From Dryocola sp051297175 (GTDB taxonomy: Bacteria; Pseudomonadota; Gammaproteobacteria; Enterobacterales; Enterobacteriaceae), in contig NZ_JBINNY010000001.1 of NCBI RefSeq assembly GCF_051297175.1, forward strand, positions 3,968,001 through 4,032,000: DNA of 64,000 nucleotides, in the 5' to 3' direction. Both the position numbers and the translations under genes were made by a program. Below, piece after piece: positions 17,677 through 25,557 of this stretch (the first letter of the stretch is position 1; each line of letters starts with the position of its first letter). The notes under the pieces were generated by a model. That model saw nothing but the letters and a program-made list of their open reading frames with translations. It did no database searches and was not told the origin of the DNA.

Positions 17677-18456
17677 TTAATAGTAGTCGCCGTGACGGTA
17701 ATCCCAGCTGTTAAAGCGCGCGGACATGAGGTTAATAATTTTATTCACGTCCAGCCCTTTGCGAATTAATACCGGGCAAGGCTTAACCTTGCGCTCACCG
17801 GCCTGTTCCGGCACCAGCCTGCCTTCTTTATCGACCATCGACACCATGACGCCCTGCTCGTAGCGGCTGTCCTGGCTTTCTTCCGGCTGGATTGATTTCA
17901 CGTAGTCGTTGGCGCAGACGATTAAATCAGCCCGCTCTTCGATGCGTTCGCCAATATATTCAACCATTCCGCGGTTCCCTTTGCCCGACGGGTTGGCGGA
18001 GCTGGCGAAGGTGAATTTTCCATGATCTTCCCACAGGGATTTAGCAATCATTTCGCCGGGTTTGCCAAACTTAATGACGAAGCAGCTGGTTTCACGGCCG
18101 TCCATCATTAATTCCCGCAGGCCGTCGTCCGGCAGATTATTAATCGCCTCTTTTTTCCACGGCAGGATGCAACCCAGCAGAATATCCGCGTCCCAATGGC
18201 TTTGATAAAAAGCTTCGATTTCAGGATTCAGCTCGGCCAGGGATTTCAGCTGCTCCATGCTGCCGCACAGCACCACGCCGGGCTTGTTGCGGTTGCGCTG
18301 CTTCGCTTCGAATTTACGCTCCAGCCCCTGTTTATCGGACGTCATAATGATGTAGCCCACCTTCGTCGGGCAGACGATCATCCCGCCCTCCGCGCGCAAA
18401 ATGTCCATCGCTTCCGGCTGGATGCCGCCATTCCAGTTTACTTTTTTCGTCGCCAT
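17677..18456 (-). CDS. Sua5/YciO/YrdC-domain protein with intact motifs
   Basis: A 259-residue protein with the TsaC/YrdC fold. Visible motifs are CPTKVGYII, Lys52-x-Arg54 in EAKQRNRNKPGVV, and FASSANPSGKGN; these match the ATP and carbonate-binding KxR and SxN motifs of TsaC. The family uses ATP, bicarbonate and threonine to make threonylcarbamoyl-adenylate, or carbamoyl phosphate in HypF/TobZ relatives. It is not the housekeeping TsaC, being clustered with two paralogues, an exporter and an oxygenase. A C-terminal extension from about residue 200 (SRYEQGVMVSMV) has no assignment. ATG at 18456 has AGGA six bases upstream. Transcribed divergently from the larger operon. Confidence 0.82.
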   Translation of the reverse strand: MATKKVNWNGGIQPEAMDILRAEGGMIVCPTKVGYIIMTSDKQGLERKFEAKQRNRNKPGVVLCGSMEQLKSLAELNPEIEAFYQSHWDADILLGCILPWKKEAINNLPDDGLRELMMDGRETSCFVIKFGKPGEMIAKSLWEDHGKFTFASSANPSGKGNRGMVEYIGERIEERADLIVCANDYVKSIQPEESQDSRYEQGVMVSMVDKEGRLVPEQAGERKVKPCPVLIRKGLDVNKIINLMSARFNSWDYRHGDYY

Positions 18457-18689
18457 AGCTGTTCCTGTCTCGCTGGTATCGGGGAGTGAGAGGCAGCATG
18501 AATTTTTCAAAAGCCTGGCGCAATCGAAGCGCCCGTTTGCCCGGAATTGTTTCCGTGCTGGAACAGTAATGCGCTATTCCAGCCAAATAACGCCGCTTTC
18601 CTGATTCCATTACCGGGCGGGTAATCAATCAGTTACCAATATGTTCGTGCGCAGAATTTCGCATCTATAAACCCACTCAGGAGTTCATC
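18457..18689. promoter_or_regulatory. Divergent promoter region of the YrdC/LeuCD cluster
   Basis: A 233-bp gap separates the two-gene minus-strand YrdC unit from the plus-strand operon that begins with the PEBP gene. It must carry both promoters. I find no convincing hexamers or operator, though the part after 18600 is A+T-rich. Confidence 0.5.
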
Positions 18690-19172
18690 ATGCAATTAAC
18701 GGTAACGGGCCTTGCCCCCTACGGCTTTCTTGGCAAAGAAAATGAATTTAACGCCTTCGGCGGTAACGGCGAGAATATTTCCCCGGCGTTAGACTGGGAA
18801 AACGTCCCGGAAAATACCAAAAGCTTCGCCATCACGGTTTACGATCCGGACGCCCCAACCGGCAGCGGCTTTTGGCACTGGGTGGCATACGATATTCCCC
18901 GCACCGCGCGCGGACTTGCCGCAGGCGCAGGCAGCCAGGTTGAGATTGCAGGCCAGGCGATTCGTCAGGCGAAATCCGACTTCGGCCAGCCTGGCTACGG
19001 CGGCTGTTGCCCGCCGGAGGGCGCGCAGGCGCACCGCTACATTTTCACCCTGCACGCCCTCGGATGTGAAAACCTGGGCATCGACGCGGAAATGCCGAAC
19101 GCGGTTATCCGCTTCATGATCCAGATGAACAGCCTCCAAAGCGCAAGCGCTGTCACGCTCTACCAGCGTTAA
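18690..19172 (+). CDS. PEBP-family protein (YbhB/YbcL type)
   Basis: A 160-residue phosphatidylethanolamine-binding-protein fold. The family signatures VYDPDAPTGSGFWHWVAYDI and PGYGGCCPPEG..HRY build the anion-binding pocket. There is no signal peptide, so it is cytoplasmic. Bacterial members have no established general function, but the pocket binds small anionic ligands and some relatives act as enzymes. It is the first gene of the presumed operon, with AGGAG well placed before ATG, and HlyD begins 10 bp after its stop. Its conserved position suggests a role with the product or an intermediate, which is inference. Confidence 0.86.
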   Translation: MQLTVTGLAPYGFLGKENEFNAFGGNGENISPALDWENVPENTKSFAITVYDPDAPTGSGFWHWVAYDIPRTARGLAAGAGSQVEIAGQAIRQAKSDFGQPGYGGCCPPEGAQAHRYIFTLHALGCENLGIDAEMPNAVIRFMIQMNSLQSASAVTLYQR

Positions 19173-19182
19173 CGGACGACGT

Positions 19183-20412
19183 GTGGAAAATCGCATTAAG
19201 CAGACCCTTTCCGGGGTGCCGAAAAAGAAAGCCGTCGTGGCGGGCGGCGTGCTTGTCGCGCTGGTCGTCACCTTCTGTTACCTGGGCGGCGGCACCACCA
19301 GCAAAGAGGCTTTTATTAACGGACGCCTGCTGACGGTGCTTTCGCCGCTGCCGGGCGTGCTCAGCATGGCGAAGGCCATGGCCCCCGGCGACAGCGTGCG
19401 CGCGGGCCAGCGCCTCGGGGAAGTGGTGACCACGGAGGCGAACGATCAGATCCCCCAGCTTATGGCGCAGCGCAGCCTGCTGGATATTGAACTGGCCGGG
19501 CTTGATAAGCAGGTCGCGGGGCTGGATAGCCGCCTGTCCCGCTACCAGGGCCAGCTGGTTCAGTACCGGGCGGAAAGCCAGGTGCAGCATGACCTGGGCA
19601 AAAAGCAGAGCGCGGCGACCTTTCAGCAGCTGAAACAGGAGCTGAAGGCCATCCGCGCGCAGACGGCATTTTCAAGCCAGCAGCTAAAAAGCTACGAGGA
19701 TCTCTATCAGCGCCATTTCATCAGCCGTATCGAGTTTGAACAGCGCAGGAGCGAGAATCTGGTTCTCAAGGCCAGCCAGCAGGCCAAGGCGGCCGAGCTT
19801 GAACAGCGCCTGCTGGATCAGGATGCCGCGCTCTCCGGGTTACAGCTCAGCGGCCCGCGCACGCTGGATGCTCCCCAGCAAAACCAGCGCGATTTAGCGC
19901 TGACCATCGAAAACATGACGCAGGAAAAGTTACGGCTGCTGGCGCAGCAGGCCGCCACGCGGGAGAACCTTCGGCAAATCGTGGCGCTGTTAGCCTCACG
20001 TCAGCAGGCGGCGCTGCAAAGCTCCGCAAGCGGCGTGGTCTGGAACGTGGTGGCGGAAAACGGCGCAAGCGTGCAGGCCGGAGGGCCGGTTATGCAGGTG
20101 CTGGACTGCCAGTCCCGCTGGGTCGAAGCCTTCTTTGACGAGGCGGACGCAGGGAAGCTCAGGCCGGGGCGGCAGGTGAAGGTCAAACTCACCGCATCCC
20201 CGGATTCGCAGTGGGCGGGCACCATCAGAACGGTTCGCGCAGGTTCGGGGCGGGTAGCGGTTGGCGAGCGGACGGCCCTGCCGCCGCCTGAAATCGCCCG
20301 CCGCCAGCTGCCGGTAAAAGTGGTCACCGCCCATATCGATATCGACTGGAAAACCGCGCCGGAACCGGCAACATTTTGCCTGACCGGCCGTAGCGTTACG
20401 GTCGCTCTTTAA
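19183..20412 (+). CDS. HlyD/EmrA-type membrane fusion protein
   Basis: A 409-residue periplasmic adaptor of efflux systems. A single N-terminal membrane anchor at about residues 9-30 is followed by a lipoyl-like half motif, a long coiled-coil hairpin at about 85-250 rich in Gln/Leu/Arg, and a beta-barrel region (ASGVVWNVVAENGASVQAGG, then WVEAFFDEADAGKLRPG). The start codon is GTG with GGA upstream. Together with the MFS gene two positions downstream it could form an EmrAB-like export path that would need an outer-membrane channel from elsewhere. It lies between the PEBP and YrdC genes with 10- and 12-bp gaps, so export is built into this operon. Confidence 0.87.
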   Translation: MENRIKQTLSGVPKKKAVVAGGVLVALVVTFCYLGGGTTSKEAFINGRLLTVLSPLPGVLSMAKAMAPGDSVRAGQRLGEVVTTEANDQIPQLMAQRSLLDIELAGLDKQVAGLDSRLSRYQGQLVQYRAESQVQHDLGKKQSAATFQQLKQELKAIRAQTAFSSQQLKSYEDLYQRHFISRIEFEQRRSENLVLKASQQAKAAELEQRLLDQDAALSGLQLSGPRTLDAPQQNQRDLALTIENMTQEKLRLLAQQAATRENLRQIVALLASRQQAALQSSASGVVWNVVAENGASVQAGGPVMQVLDCQSRWVEAFFDEADAGKLRPGRQVKVKLTASPDSQWAGTIRTVRAGSGRVAVGERTALPPPEIARRQLPVKVVTAHIDIDWKTAPEPATFCLTGRSVTVAL

Positions 20413-20424
20413 CTAAGGAAAACA

Positions 20425-21027
20425 ATGAATCACGTTGAAAATACGGTTGCCGCCCTGCGGCGCGGGGACGTTGTGCTGGTGCCAACCGACACCAATTACG
20501 CGCTGGCCGCAGACCCCTGGAACGAGCAGGCCTGCAAAAAAATCTTCGATCTCAAAAAGCGCGATAGGAATAAGCCGCTGACGCTGTTCGTCGCCGAACC
20601 GGAGGACGTCTGGCGCTACACCGACCTCACGAAGCTCAGTCAGCGGATCCTGCTGGAAAAGCTGGTCGCCTCGATGCCGGGGGCAATCAATCTGGTGGTG
20701 CCGAAATCCGCTAACGCGCCGGCTCACCCTTTTATCAAGCCGGATTCTGTCTCCATCGTCTGCAATAAGCAGTCCGTGCTGCGCGAGGTTATCCGCCGGT
20801 TTGGCCGACCGCTGGGCATGAGCTCGGCCAATCTTTCCGGCATCGAAGCCACGACGCTGATTGATATTGAGCAGGCCCGCGAAACCTTCGGAGGGCGGGT
20901 CGGCTATATTCTTCCCGCTTCTGAAACGCCCACCGCTACGGTGTCGAGCACGATTGTTTCGCTGTTGGGAAGCGAGATCGAAACGATCCGCGCGGGCGAT
21001 ATTAACGTCATGGCCCTGCTGTGCTAG
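20425..21027 (+). CDS. Sua5/YciO/YrdC-domain protein, TsaC-like
   Basis: A 200-residue single-domain YrdC protein, close in length to TsaC. It has VPTDTNYALA, the KxR motif as LKKRDR (Lys44, Arg46) and MSSANLSG (residues 132-139), so ATP-dependent adenylate formation is plausible. It starts 12 bp after hlyD and its last seven bases overlap the MFS gene (GTGCTAG), showing translational coupling to the exporter. The housekeeping TsaC lies in the dprA/aroE neighbourhood in E. coli, so this is an extra copy. Substrate could be an amino acid other than threonine; that is inference. Confidence 0.85.
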   Translation: MNHVENTVAALRRGDVVLVPTDTNYALAADPWNEQACKKIFDLKKRDRNKPLTLFVAEPEDVWRYTDLTKLSQRILLEKLVASMPGAINLVVPKSANAPAHPFIKPDSVSIVCNKQSVLREVIRRFGRPLGMSSANLSGIEATTLIDIEQARETFGGRVGYILPASETPTATVSSTIVSLLGSEIETIRAGDINVMALLC

Positions 21028-22226
21028 CGAGTGACGTCCTCCGTCGGGAAGAACGGAAAAATCAGCATCTATTCTTCGCCTACCGGGTGATTTCGCGCTG
21101 CTATTTTCATTTGCCGGTACTGCTGTTTTATTTCTGGAACATTGAGATCGGCATGTACCGCATCATCTTTCTGCTGGCTATTTATGGTCTGGCAAGCACC
21201 TTCAGCGCCGGGATCACCGCCGGGCTGCTTAAGGCGTTCTCCCCGCGACGCATCGTCGCGGCGGGCGAGCTGACAAAAGCGCTCGGGCTGCTGCTTTTGC
21301 TGTGGAGCACGCGGCAGAGCGAGGTGAATCTCCCTGCGCTCGCGCTTGCGCAAATTGTGGGCGGCGTTGGCTTTACCGTTGCCCTGACCACGGATGCCGG
21401 GCTGCTGCGGCAGGTGACCGGAGGGGATCAGGCGCGGTTTATGCAGATGCAAAGCGCCTCGCAAAGCTGGATGTTTATCGCCACGCTCGTCGCCGGATCG
21501 CTTGGCAGCGTGCTGTTTGACTACAACCCCCAGTGGCCGTTTCTCGCCGCTGTAGTGATGAGCCTGCTTGCCGCTGGCTGCATCCTGGCCATCGGCATTG
21601 AAGAGATCGCGCCCGGCCCGGCGACGACCGGCGTGCCACAAAAGCTGGCGGTGAGAAAAGATCAGCGCTTCTGGATGCTGTTCTACGCCATCTCACGGGC
21701 CTTTACCCTCGCGCCCTTCATCGGCTTTATTCCGTTCTATTTCATTATGGTCAACGTCGATCCGCTGCTGTTTGGCGCCGTGCTGAGCTGCTTCACCCTC
21801 TCGGCGTGGGCGGCTATCAAAGCGGGCCAACTCATTCTTTCCCGCTACGGCGTCACCGCCCTTCTGGCGCTCACCGCCCTGCTGATGATTGGCTCACTCT
21901 GGATGTTCGGCAGCAGCGAACGGCTGGCAGGCCTGGGCATCGACTATTTTCTTACCGGCCTGATAGCCCTGGCGCTGCTTGGCTTTGGCTCTGGCGCCAT
22001 TCGCCCCGTGACCATGGCTAACCTTGATTTATCCGCCAATACGCCCGCTGAGCGAACGCAGATCTTCTCCCGCATGGAGCTGGACTTTGGCATCGCCAAC
22101 GCGCTGCTGCTGGCGATCGGCGGCTGGCTGCTCGTCGAGCACGGCATTTTCCAGCTCATGCAGACGTTCGCCGGGCTTTATATTTTAACCGTCGGCCTGC
22201 TGGCCGCGATGAACGCCAAAAAATAA
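21021..22226 (+). CDS. MFS exporter of the YrdC/LeuCD cluster
   Basis: A 401-residue twelve-helix major facilitator with short N terminus. It begins at a GTG embedded in the stop of the upstream YrdC gene. Helices are clear; after helix 2 it has KAFSPRRIVAAGELTK in place of the canonical motif A. The divergent loop makes the subfamily unclear. With HlyD it is the likely route out for the cluster product, although an import role is not excluded. A 128-bp A+T-rich gap follows before the LeuC-like gene, which may hold a second promoter. Confidence 0.83.
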   Translation: MLASDVLRREERKNQHLFFAYRVISRCYFHLPVLLFYFWNIEIGMYRIIFLLAIYGLASTFSAGITAGLLKAFSPRRIVAAGELTKALGLLLLLWSTRQSEVNLPALALAQIVGGVGFTVALTTDAGLLRQVTGGDQARFMQMQSASQSWMFIATLVAGSLGSVLFDYNPQWPFLAAVVMSLLAAGCILAIGIEEIAPGPATTGVPQKLAVRKDQRFWMLFYAISRAFTLAPFIGFIPFYFIMVNVDPLLFGAVLSCFTLSAWAAIKAGQLILSRYGVTALLALTALLMIGSLWMFGSSERLAGLGIDYFLTGLIALALLGFGSGAIRPVTMANLDLSANTPAERTQIFSRMELDFGIANALLLAIGGWLLVEHGIFQLMQTFAGLYILTVGLLAAMNAKK

Positions 22227-22354
22227 TTCACCGTTCCAGTTAAGCAACAATTCATCCTCACAATGAAACTAACGATCGTTCTGAGGGAATAACGTTGAGT
22301 GCCCCTTTCTTTTCGGTTGTAATTTATTATGAAATACTTACAAAAGGGTACGCG

Positions 22355-23707
22355 ATGAAATTTCATGATAAAAATAACGCCTGCACCGAAAAGCAGGAAA
22401 CGGGCATGACGTTAACCGAAAAAATATTAGCCCGTGCGGCCGGTCGTGAAAAAGTTTCACCGGGTGAAGTGATATTTGTGAAGGTTGATGTGCTTATGTC
22501 ACACGATCCCTGCACGCCCGGCGTCGCCAGCGTATTTAAAAAAGAATTTGGTGAGAATGCAAAAGTCTGGAACGCGGATCGTTTTATTATGATCCCTGAC
22601 CATTTTACCTATTCCGCCGATCCGCAGGCGAATCAGAATATCCGCGTAATGCGTGAATTCGCCAAAGAGCAAAATATAAAATATTTTTACGATGTCGGCA
22701 CCCCGGAATATAAAGGCGTTTGCCATATTGGCCTCGCGGAAGGCGGCCATACGCGCCCCGGCGAAGTGCTGCTGGGAACGGATTCCCACACCGTTACCGC
22801 AGGCGCGTTCGGCACCTTTGCCATTGGCGTCGGCATTACCGACGGTGCTTTTGCGCTGGGAAGCGGTGAAATCCCCTTAATGGTGCCGAAAACCCTGCGC
22901 GTAAATTACGTCGGCAAGAAAAAGCAAAGCGTGCAGGCTAAAGATTTAATTTTAGCCTTAATGAAAATACTCGGCGTGGCCGGGGCGACCTATAACGCCA
23001 TCGAATTCGGCGGCAGCGTCATCGACGAGCTGTCGGTGGAAGAGCGCATGACCATTTGCAATATGGTCGTCGAATGCGGTGCCAAGAACGGCATTATGGT
23101 GCCCAACCAGGCGACCCTTGACTACTTAGCGCAGCGCACGCAGGAGCCGTGGTCTGTGGTTCGCCCGGACAACAACGCGGTTTATGAAAGGACCATCGAG
23201 ATTGACGTTACGTTATTAACCAGCCAGATCGCCCGCCCCCATACGCCGGACAACGTTACGCCGGTGACCGAGCTGGAAAACGTTGCTATCTCGCAGGCCT
23301 ATATCGGCTCCTGCACCGGCGGGAAAACCGAGGATTTCATCGCGGCGGCGAAAGTGCTGAACGGCAGGAAAGTCACTATCCCGACCTTTGCCGTTCCGGC
23401 GACAAAAGAGGTGTTCCATAACCTGATTACCACCCGCATTGGCGATCTCTCCGTCTATGAAATCCTGACGCGCGCGGGCGTAAAGCTTTCGTCGGAGCCG
23501 GGCTGTGCCGCCTGCTGCGGCGGGCCTGCGGACACGTTCGGGCGCGTCAACGATCCTATCAGCGTTATCTCGACCACCAATCGCAACTTTGTGGGCAGAA
23601 TGGGGCATAAGGGCGCGATGGTTTATTTAGCCTCGCCCTATGCCGTCGCGGCGGCGGCCATCGGCGGCGCTATCACTAACCCGGAGCGGTACTTAAACAA
23701 TGACTAA
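22355..23707 (+). CDS. LeuC-like aconitase-family hydro-lyase, large subunit
   Basis: A 450-residue catalytic subunit of the isopropylmalate isomerase/homoaconitase/dimethylmalate dehydratase family. The [4Fe-4S] ligands are Cys320 in GSCTGG and Cys384/Cys387 in GCAACCGG; substrate motifs LLGTDSHTVTAGAFG and GGHTRPGE are present. It should isomerise or dehydrate a 2-hydroxy tri- or dicarboxylic acid. No LeuA- or LeuB-like gene is nearby, so it is not a leucine operon. The ATG at 22355 follows AAGGG by seven bases and is preferred to an upstream in-frame start. It overlaps the small-subunit gene by eight bases. Confidence 0.88.
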   Translation: MKFHDKNNACTEKQETGMTLTEKILARAAGREKVSPGEVIFVKVDVLMSHDPCTPGVASVFKKEFGENAKVWNADRFIMIPDHFTYSADPQANQNIRVMREFAKEQNIKYFYDVGTPEYKGVCHIGLAEGGHTRPGEVLLGTDSHTVTAGAFGTFAIGVGITDGAFALGSGEIPLMVPKTLRVNYVGKKKQSVQAKDLILALMKILGVAGATYNAIEFGGSVIDELSVEERMTICNMVVECGAKNGIMVPNQATLDYLAQRTQEPWSVVRPDNNAVYERTIEIDVTLLTSQIARPHTPDNVTPVTELENVAISQAYIGSCTGGKTEDFIAAAKVLNGRKVTIPTFAVPATKEVFHNLITTRIGDLSVYEILTRAGVKLSSEPGCAACCGGPADTFGRVNDPISVISTTNRNFVGRMGHKGAMVYLASPYAVAAAAIGGAITNPERYLNND

Positions 23708-24239
23708 TCAAACTGTTTTACGCGGCAAGGTTTACGTGCTGGGCGATAACATCGACACGGATCAGATTATCAGCGCGGAATACCTGAAGGTTAACCCGGC
23801 CTCCCCGGAGGGGCGCGTCCAGCTTGCCGCCCTCGCCATGTGCGGCCTGCCGGAAGGCTCGGCGCCGTTTATCGACCCGGCAACCGGCGTGTCCGCCTAC
23901 GACATTATCGTCGCGGGGAAAAATTTTGGCTGCGGCTCGTCGCGCGAGCATGCGGTCGTAGCGCTCGGCGCGTCGGGTGTAAAAGCGGTGGTGGCGGAAT
24001 CTTTTGCGCGGATATTTTTCAGAAACTGCGTGTCGACCGGCCAGCTGATGCCGGTATCGCTGGAGTCGGGCCAGCACGCTGACGGTTTGAAAACCGGCGA
24101 TACCATTGAAATAGACTTAGAGGCTCATCGCATCAGCACCGCTGATGGGGCTCTTTTGACGGCTCCCGTAGGAGAATTAGCGAACATTGTCGCCGCCGGT
24201 GGCCTGTTCGCCTATGCAAGACAGGTTGGCAAGATGTAA
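23700..24239 (+). CDS. LeuD-like aconitase-family small subunit
   Basis: A 179-residue swivel subunit that closes over the active site of the LeuC-like partner. The signatures GDNIDTDQIISAEYL at the N terminus and NFGCGSSREHAVVALGASG in the middle are typical of LeuD and DmdB-type subunits. Translation begins inside the last codons of the large subunit (ATGACTAA), giving coupled 1:1 synthesis. The substrate follows from the pair and is unknown. Confidence 0.9.
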   Translation: MTNQTVLRGKVYVLGDNIDTDQIISAEYLKVNPASPEGRVQLAALAMCGLPEGSAPFIDPATGVSAYDIIVAGKNFGCGSSREHAVVALGASGVKAVVAESFARIFFRNCVSTGQLMPVSLESGQHADGLKTGDTIEIDLEAHRISTADGALLTAPVGELANIVAAGGLFAYARQVGKM

Positions 24240-24258
24240 TCCCTCACTTCACAAAAAA

Positions 24259-24306
24259 CTCAAAACAAGGCGCCTTACTTTCTCAGGGTGCAGCGCCTGT
24301 TTTGAG
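24259..24306 (+). other. Long hairpin between the LeuD-like gene and the oxygenase gene
   Basis: CTCAAAACAAGGCGC and GCGCCTGTTTTGAG pair over 14 bp with one bulged A and a 19-base loop. There is no U-tract after it, so it is not a standard terminator. It ends 21 bases before the oxygenase ATG and could tune downstream expression or protect the upstream message. Confidence 0.65.
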
Positions 24307-24327
24307 CGAACATAAGGCAATCATAAT

Positions 24328-25338
24328 ATGATCACCCAGCTAGAGTTTAACGATCTTCAAAAAGATGAGCTATCAAAACTTATCGGCAGCGTCACCGTGA
24401 GTCCTTATAAAGATTATAAAGCCTTTAAACAGGCAATTACCCACTTAATTACTAATGGATTAGTGCCGACTTTTTTTAGCGAAGCCTGCCTGCGCGTAAA
24501 ACAGGAACGCGAGGAAAGCGGAATTAATGCCCATTTACTGAGGAATGTTCCTCTTGATGCCATTATTCCGGAATTCGATCAGGCCGATCCGGTCAATGAT
24601 AAATACGCCAAGAAATTAACCTTTATTGGCGAAGGGCTGCTGGAAATGTTCGCCCAGTTGACCAACTCTCCGCTGCTGGCCTATCGCACGCGTAATAACG
24701 GCGATTTTTTCCATGACGTCTACGCCCATAAAAAATACAGCAATACCCAAACGCAAAAGACCGATGGAGAACTCTATTTTCATAATGACCGCACCGCGCA
24801 TCCCGTCCGGGCGGATTTTCTGAGTCTGTTAGGCATGCGCTGCAGCGAGGCAAACCTGATTTTTACCGGCTATCTCGACGGTAAGGCCATTCTGGACCAC
24901 CTGAAGCCCGAATCGCAGGCCTGGCTGAGAAAAGCCCTGTTCATGACGCCGTTTGATGAATATTCCCGCGATTCGAACACCACGCAGGTGGATTCGGATT
25001 TGCACCCGATACTGGAAAATATCCATACCTTCCGCTATTACGACACCAGAACCACCTACGCGCCGGATGCTCCGGCGGAAGCGGTCAAAGCGCTGGTCGA
25101 CCTTAAGGTGGCGATCACCAAAGCGACCAAAGGCCGGGTGGCCATCAATAAAGGCGACCTGTTCTCGTTTGCCAATCAGGACTCGTTGCATAACCGGGAA
25201 ATCATCCAGGTCAACGACCCCTATAGCGCGGAGAAGCGCTGGCTGCTGAAAACCTACAGCTTCCGCAACCCGGAGGTGATGCAGCGCTACAACGACTTTT
25301 TCGAAACGGATTTACCCGGCTTTGTCGTAGCCGAATAG
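24328..25338 (+). CDS. Fe(II)/2-oxoglutarate oxygenase, clavaminate-synthase-like
   Basis: A 336-residue oxygenase of the TauD/clavaminate-synthase group, which includes free-amino-acid hydroxylases. The iron triad is His152-x-Asp154 (LYFHNDRTAHP) and His288 (SLHNREI), with Arg304 in EKRWLLKTYSF suited to bind 2-oxoglutarate. The HNR/KRW spacing follows clavaminate synthase and VioC-type enzymes. It would hydroxylate or desaturate an unactivated carbon of an amino acid or related acid. It is the last gene of the apparent cluster and is followed by a GC-rich stem-loop. Substrate unknown. Confidence 0.86.
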   Translation: MITQLEFNDLQKDELSKLIGSVTVSPYKDYKAFKQAITHLITNGLVPTFFSEACLRVKQEREESGINAHLLRNVPLDAIIPEFDQADPVNDKYAKKLTFIGEGLLEMFAQLTNSPLLAYRTRNNGDFFHDVYAHKKYSNTQTQKTDGELYFHNDRTAHPVRADFLSLLGMRCSEANLIFTGYLDGKAILDHLKPESQAWLRKALFMTPFDEYSRDSNTTQVDSDLHPILENIHTFRYYDTRTTYAPDAPAEAVKALVDLKVAITKATKGRVAINKGDLFSFANQDSLHNREIIQVNDPYSAEKRWLLKTYSFRNPEVMQRYNDFFETDLPGFVVAE

Positions 25339-25377
25339 GCCCACGTTGAAATCTGCTCCGTGCGGATAAAACGGCTT

Positions 25378-25395
25378 AGGGGGCAAACGCCCCCT
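25378..25395. terminator. Stem-loop after the oxygenase gene
   Basis: AGGGGGC-AAAC-GCCCCCT is a perfect seven-pair stem in the 60-bp gap between the oxygenase and the convergent end of the T6SS island. The flanking GAAATTT gives only a weak U-run, so termination is likely but not certain. Confidence 0.6.
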
Positions 25396-25400
25396 GAAAT

Positions 25401-25547
25401 TTAGGGGCAATCTGTGGGAGAGGTGCTCAATTCTGGACAGTTGTGAGCATCGATGTAGGCAATAATCGCATCGCGAGTTTCCGTGTAATGTTCAGCAGAG
25501 ACAAATTTCTCCAGCAAATAACATTCCTGGGGATGTAAAACGGCCAT
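25401..25547 (-). pseudogene. Truncated third copy of the immunity gene
   Basis: The first 35 codons are nearly identical to the two complete immunity genes upstream (MAVLHPQECYLLEKF, then TETRDAIIAYIDAH). The frame then switches to an unrelated 13-residue tail and stops at residue 48. It follows the previous copy after the same 10-bp gap seen between the intact copies. It looks like the remnant of an array whose 3' part was deleted; the short product is unlikely to be protective. Confidence 0.8.
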
Positions 25548-25557
25548 ATCATCACCC

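Noticed and set aside
17677..21027. Housekeeping tsaC (tRNA t6A synthesis)
   Set aside because: Three clustered copies outside the usual dprA/aroE neighbourhood, one degraded; they are accessory paralogues.
22295..22354. Longer start for the LeuC-like gene
   Set aside because: The extra residues have no counterpart in the family; the ATG at 22355 has AAGGG at good spacing.
22355..24239. Leucine biosynthesis leuCD
   Set aside because: No leuA or leuB nearby, and the pair is embedded in an export/oxygenase operon.
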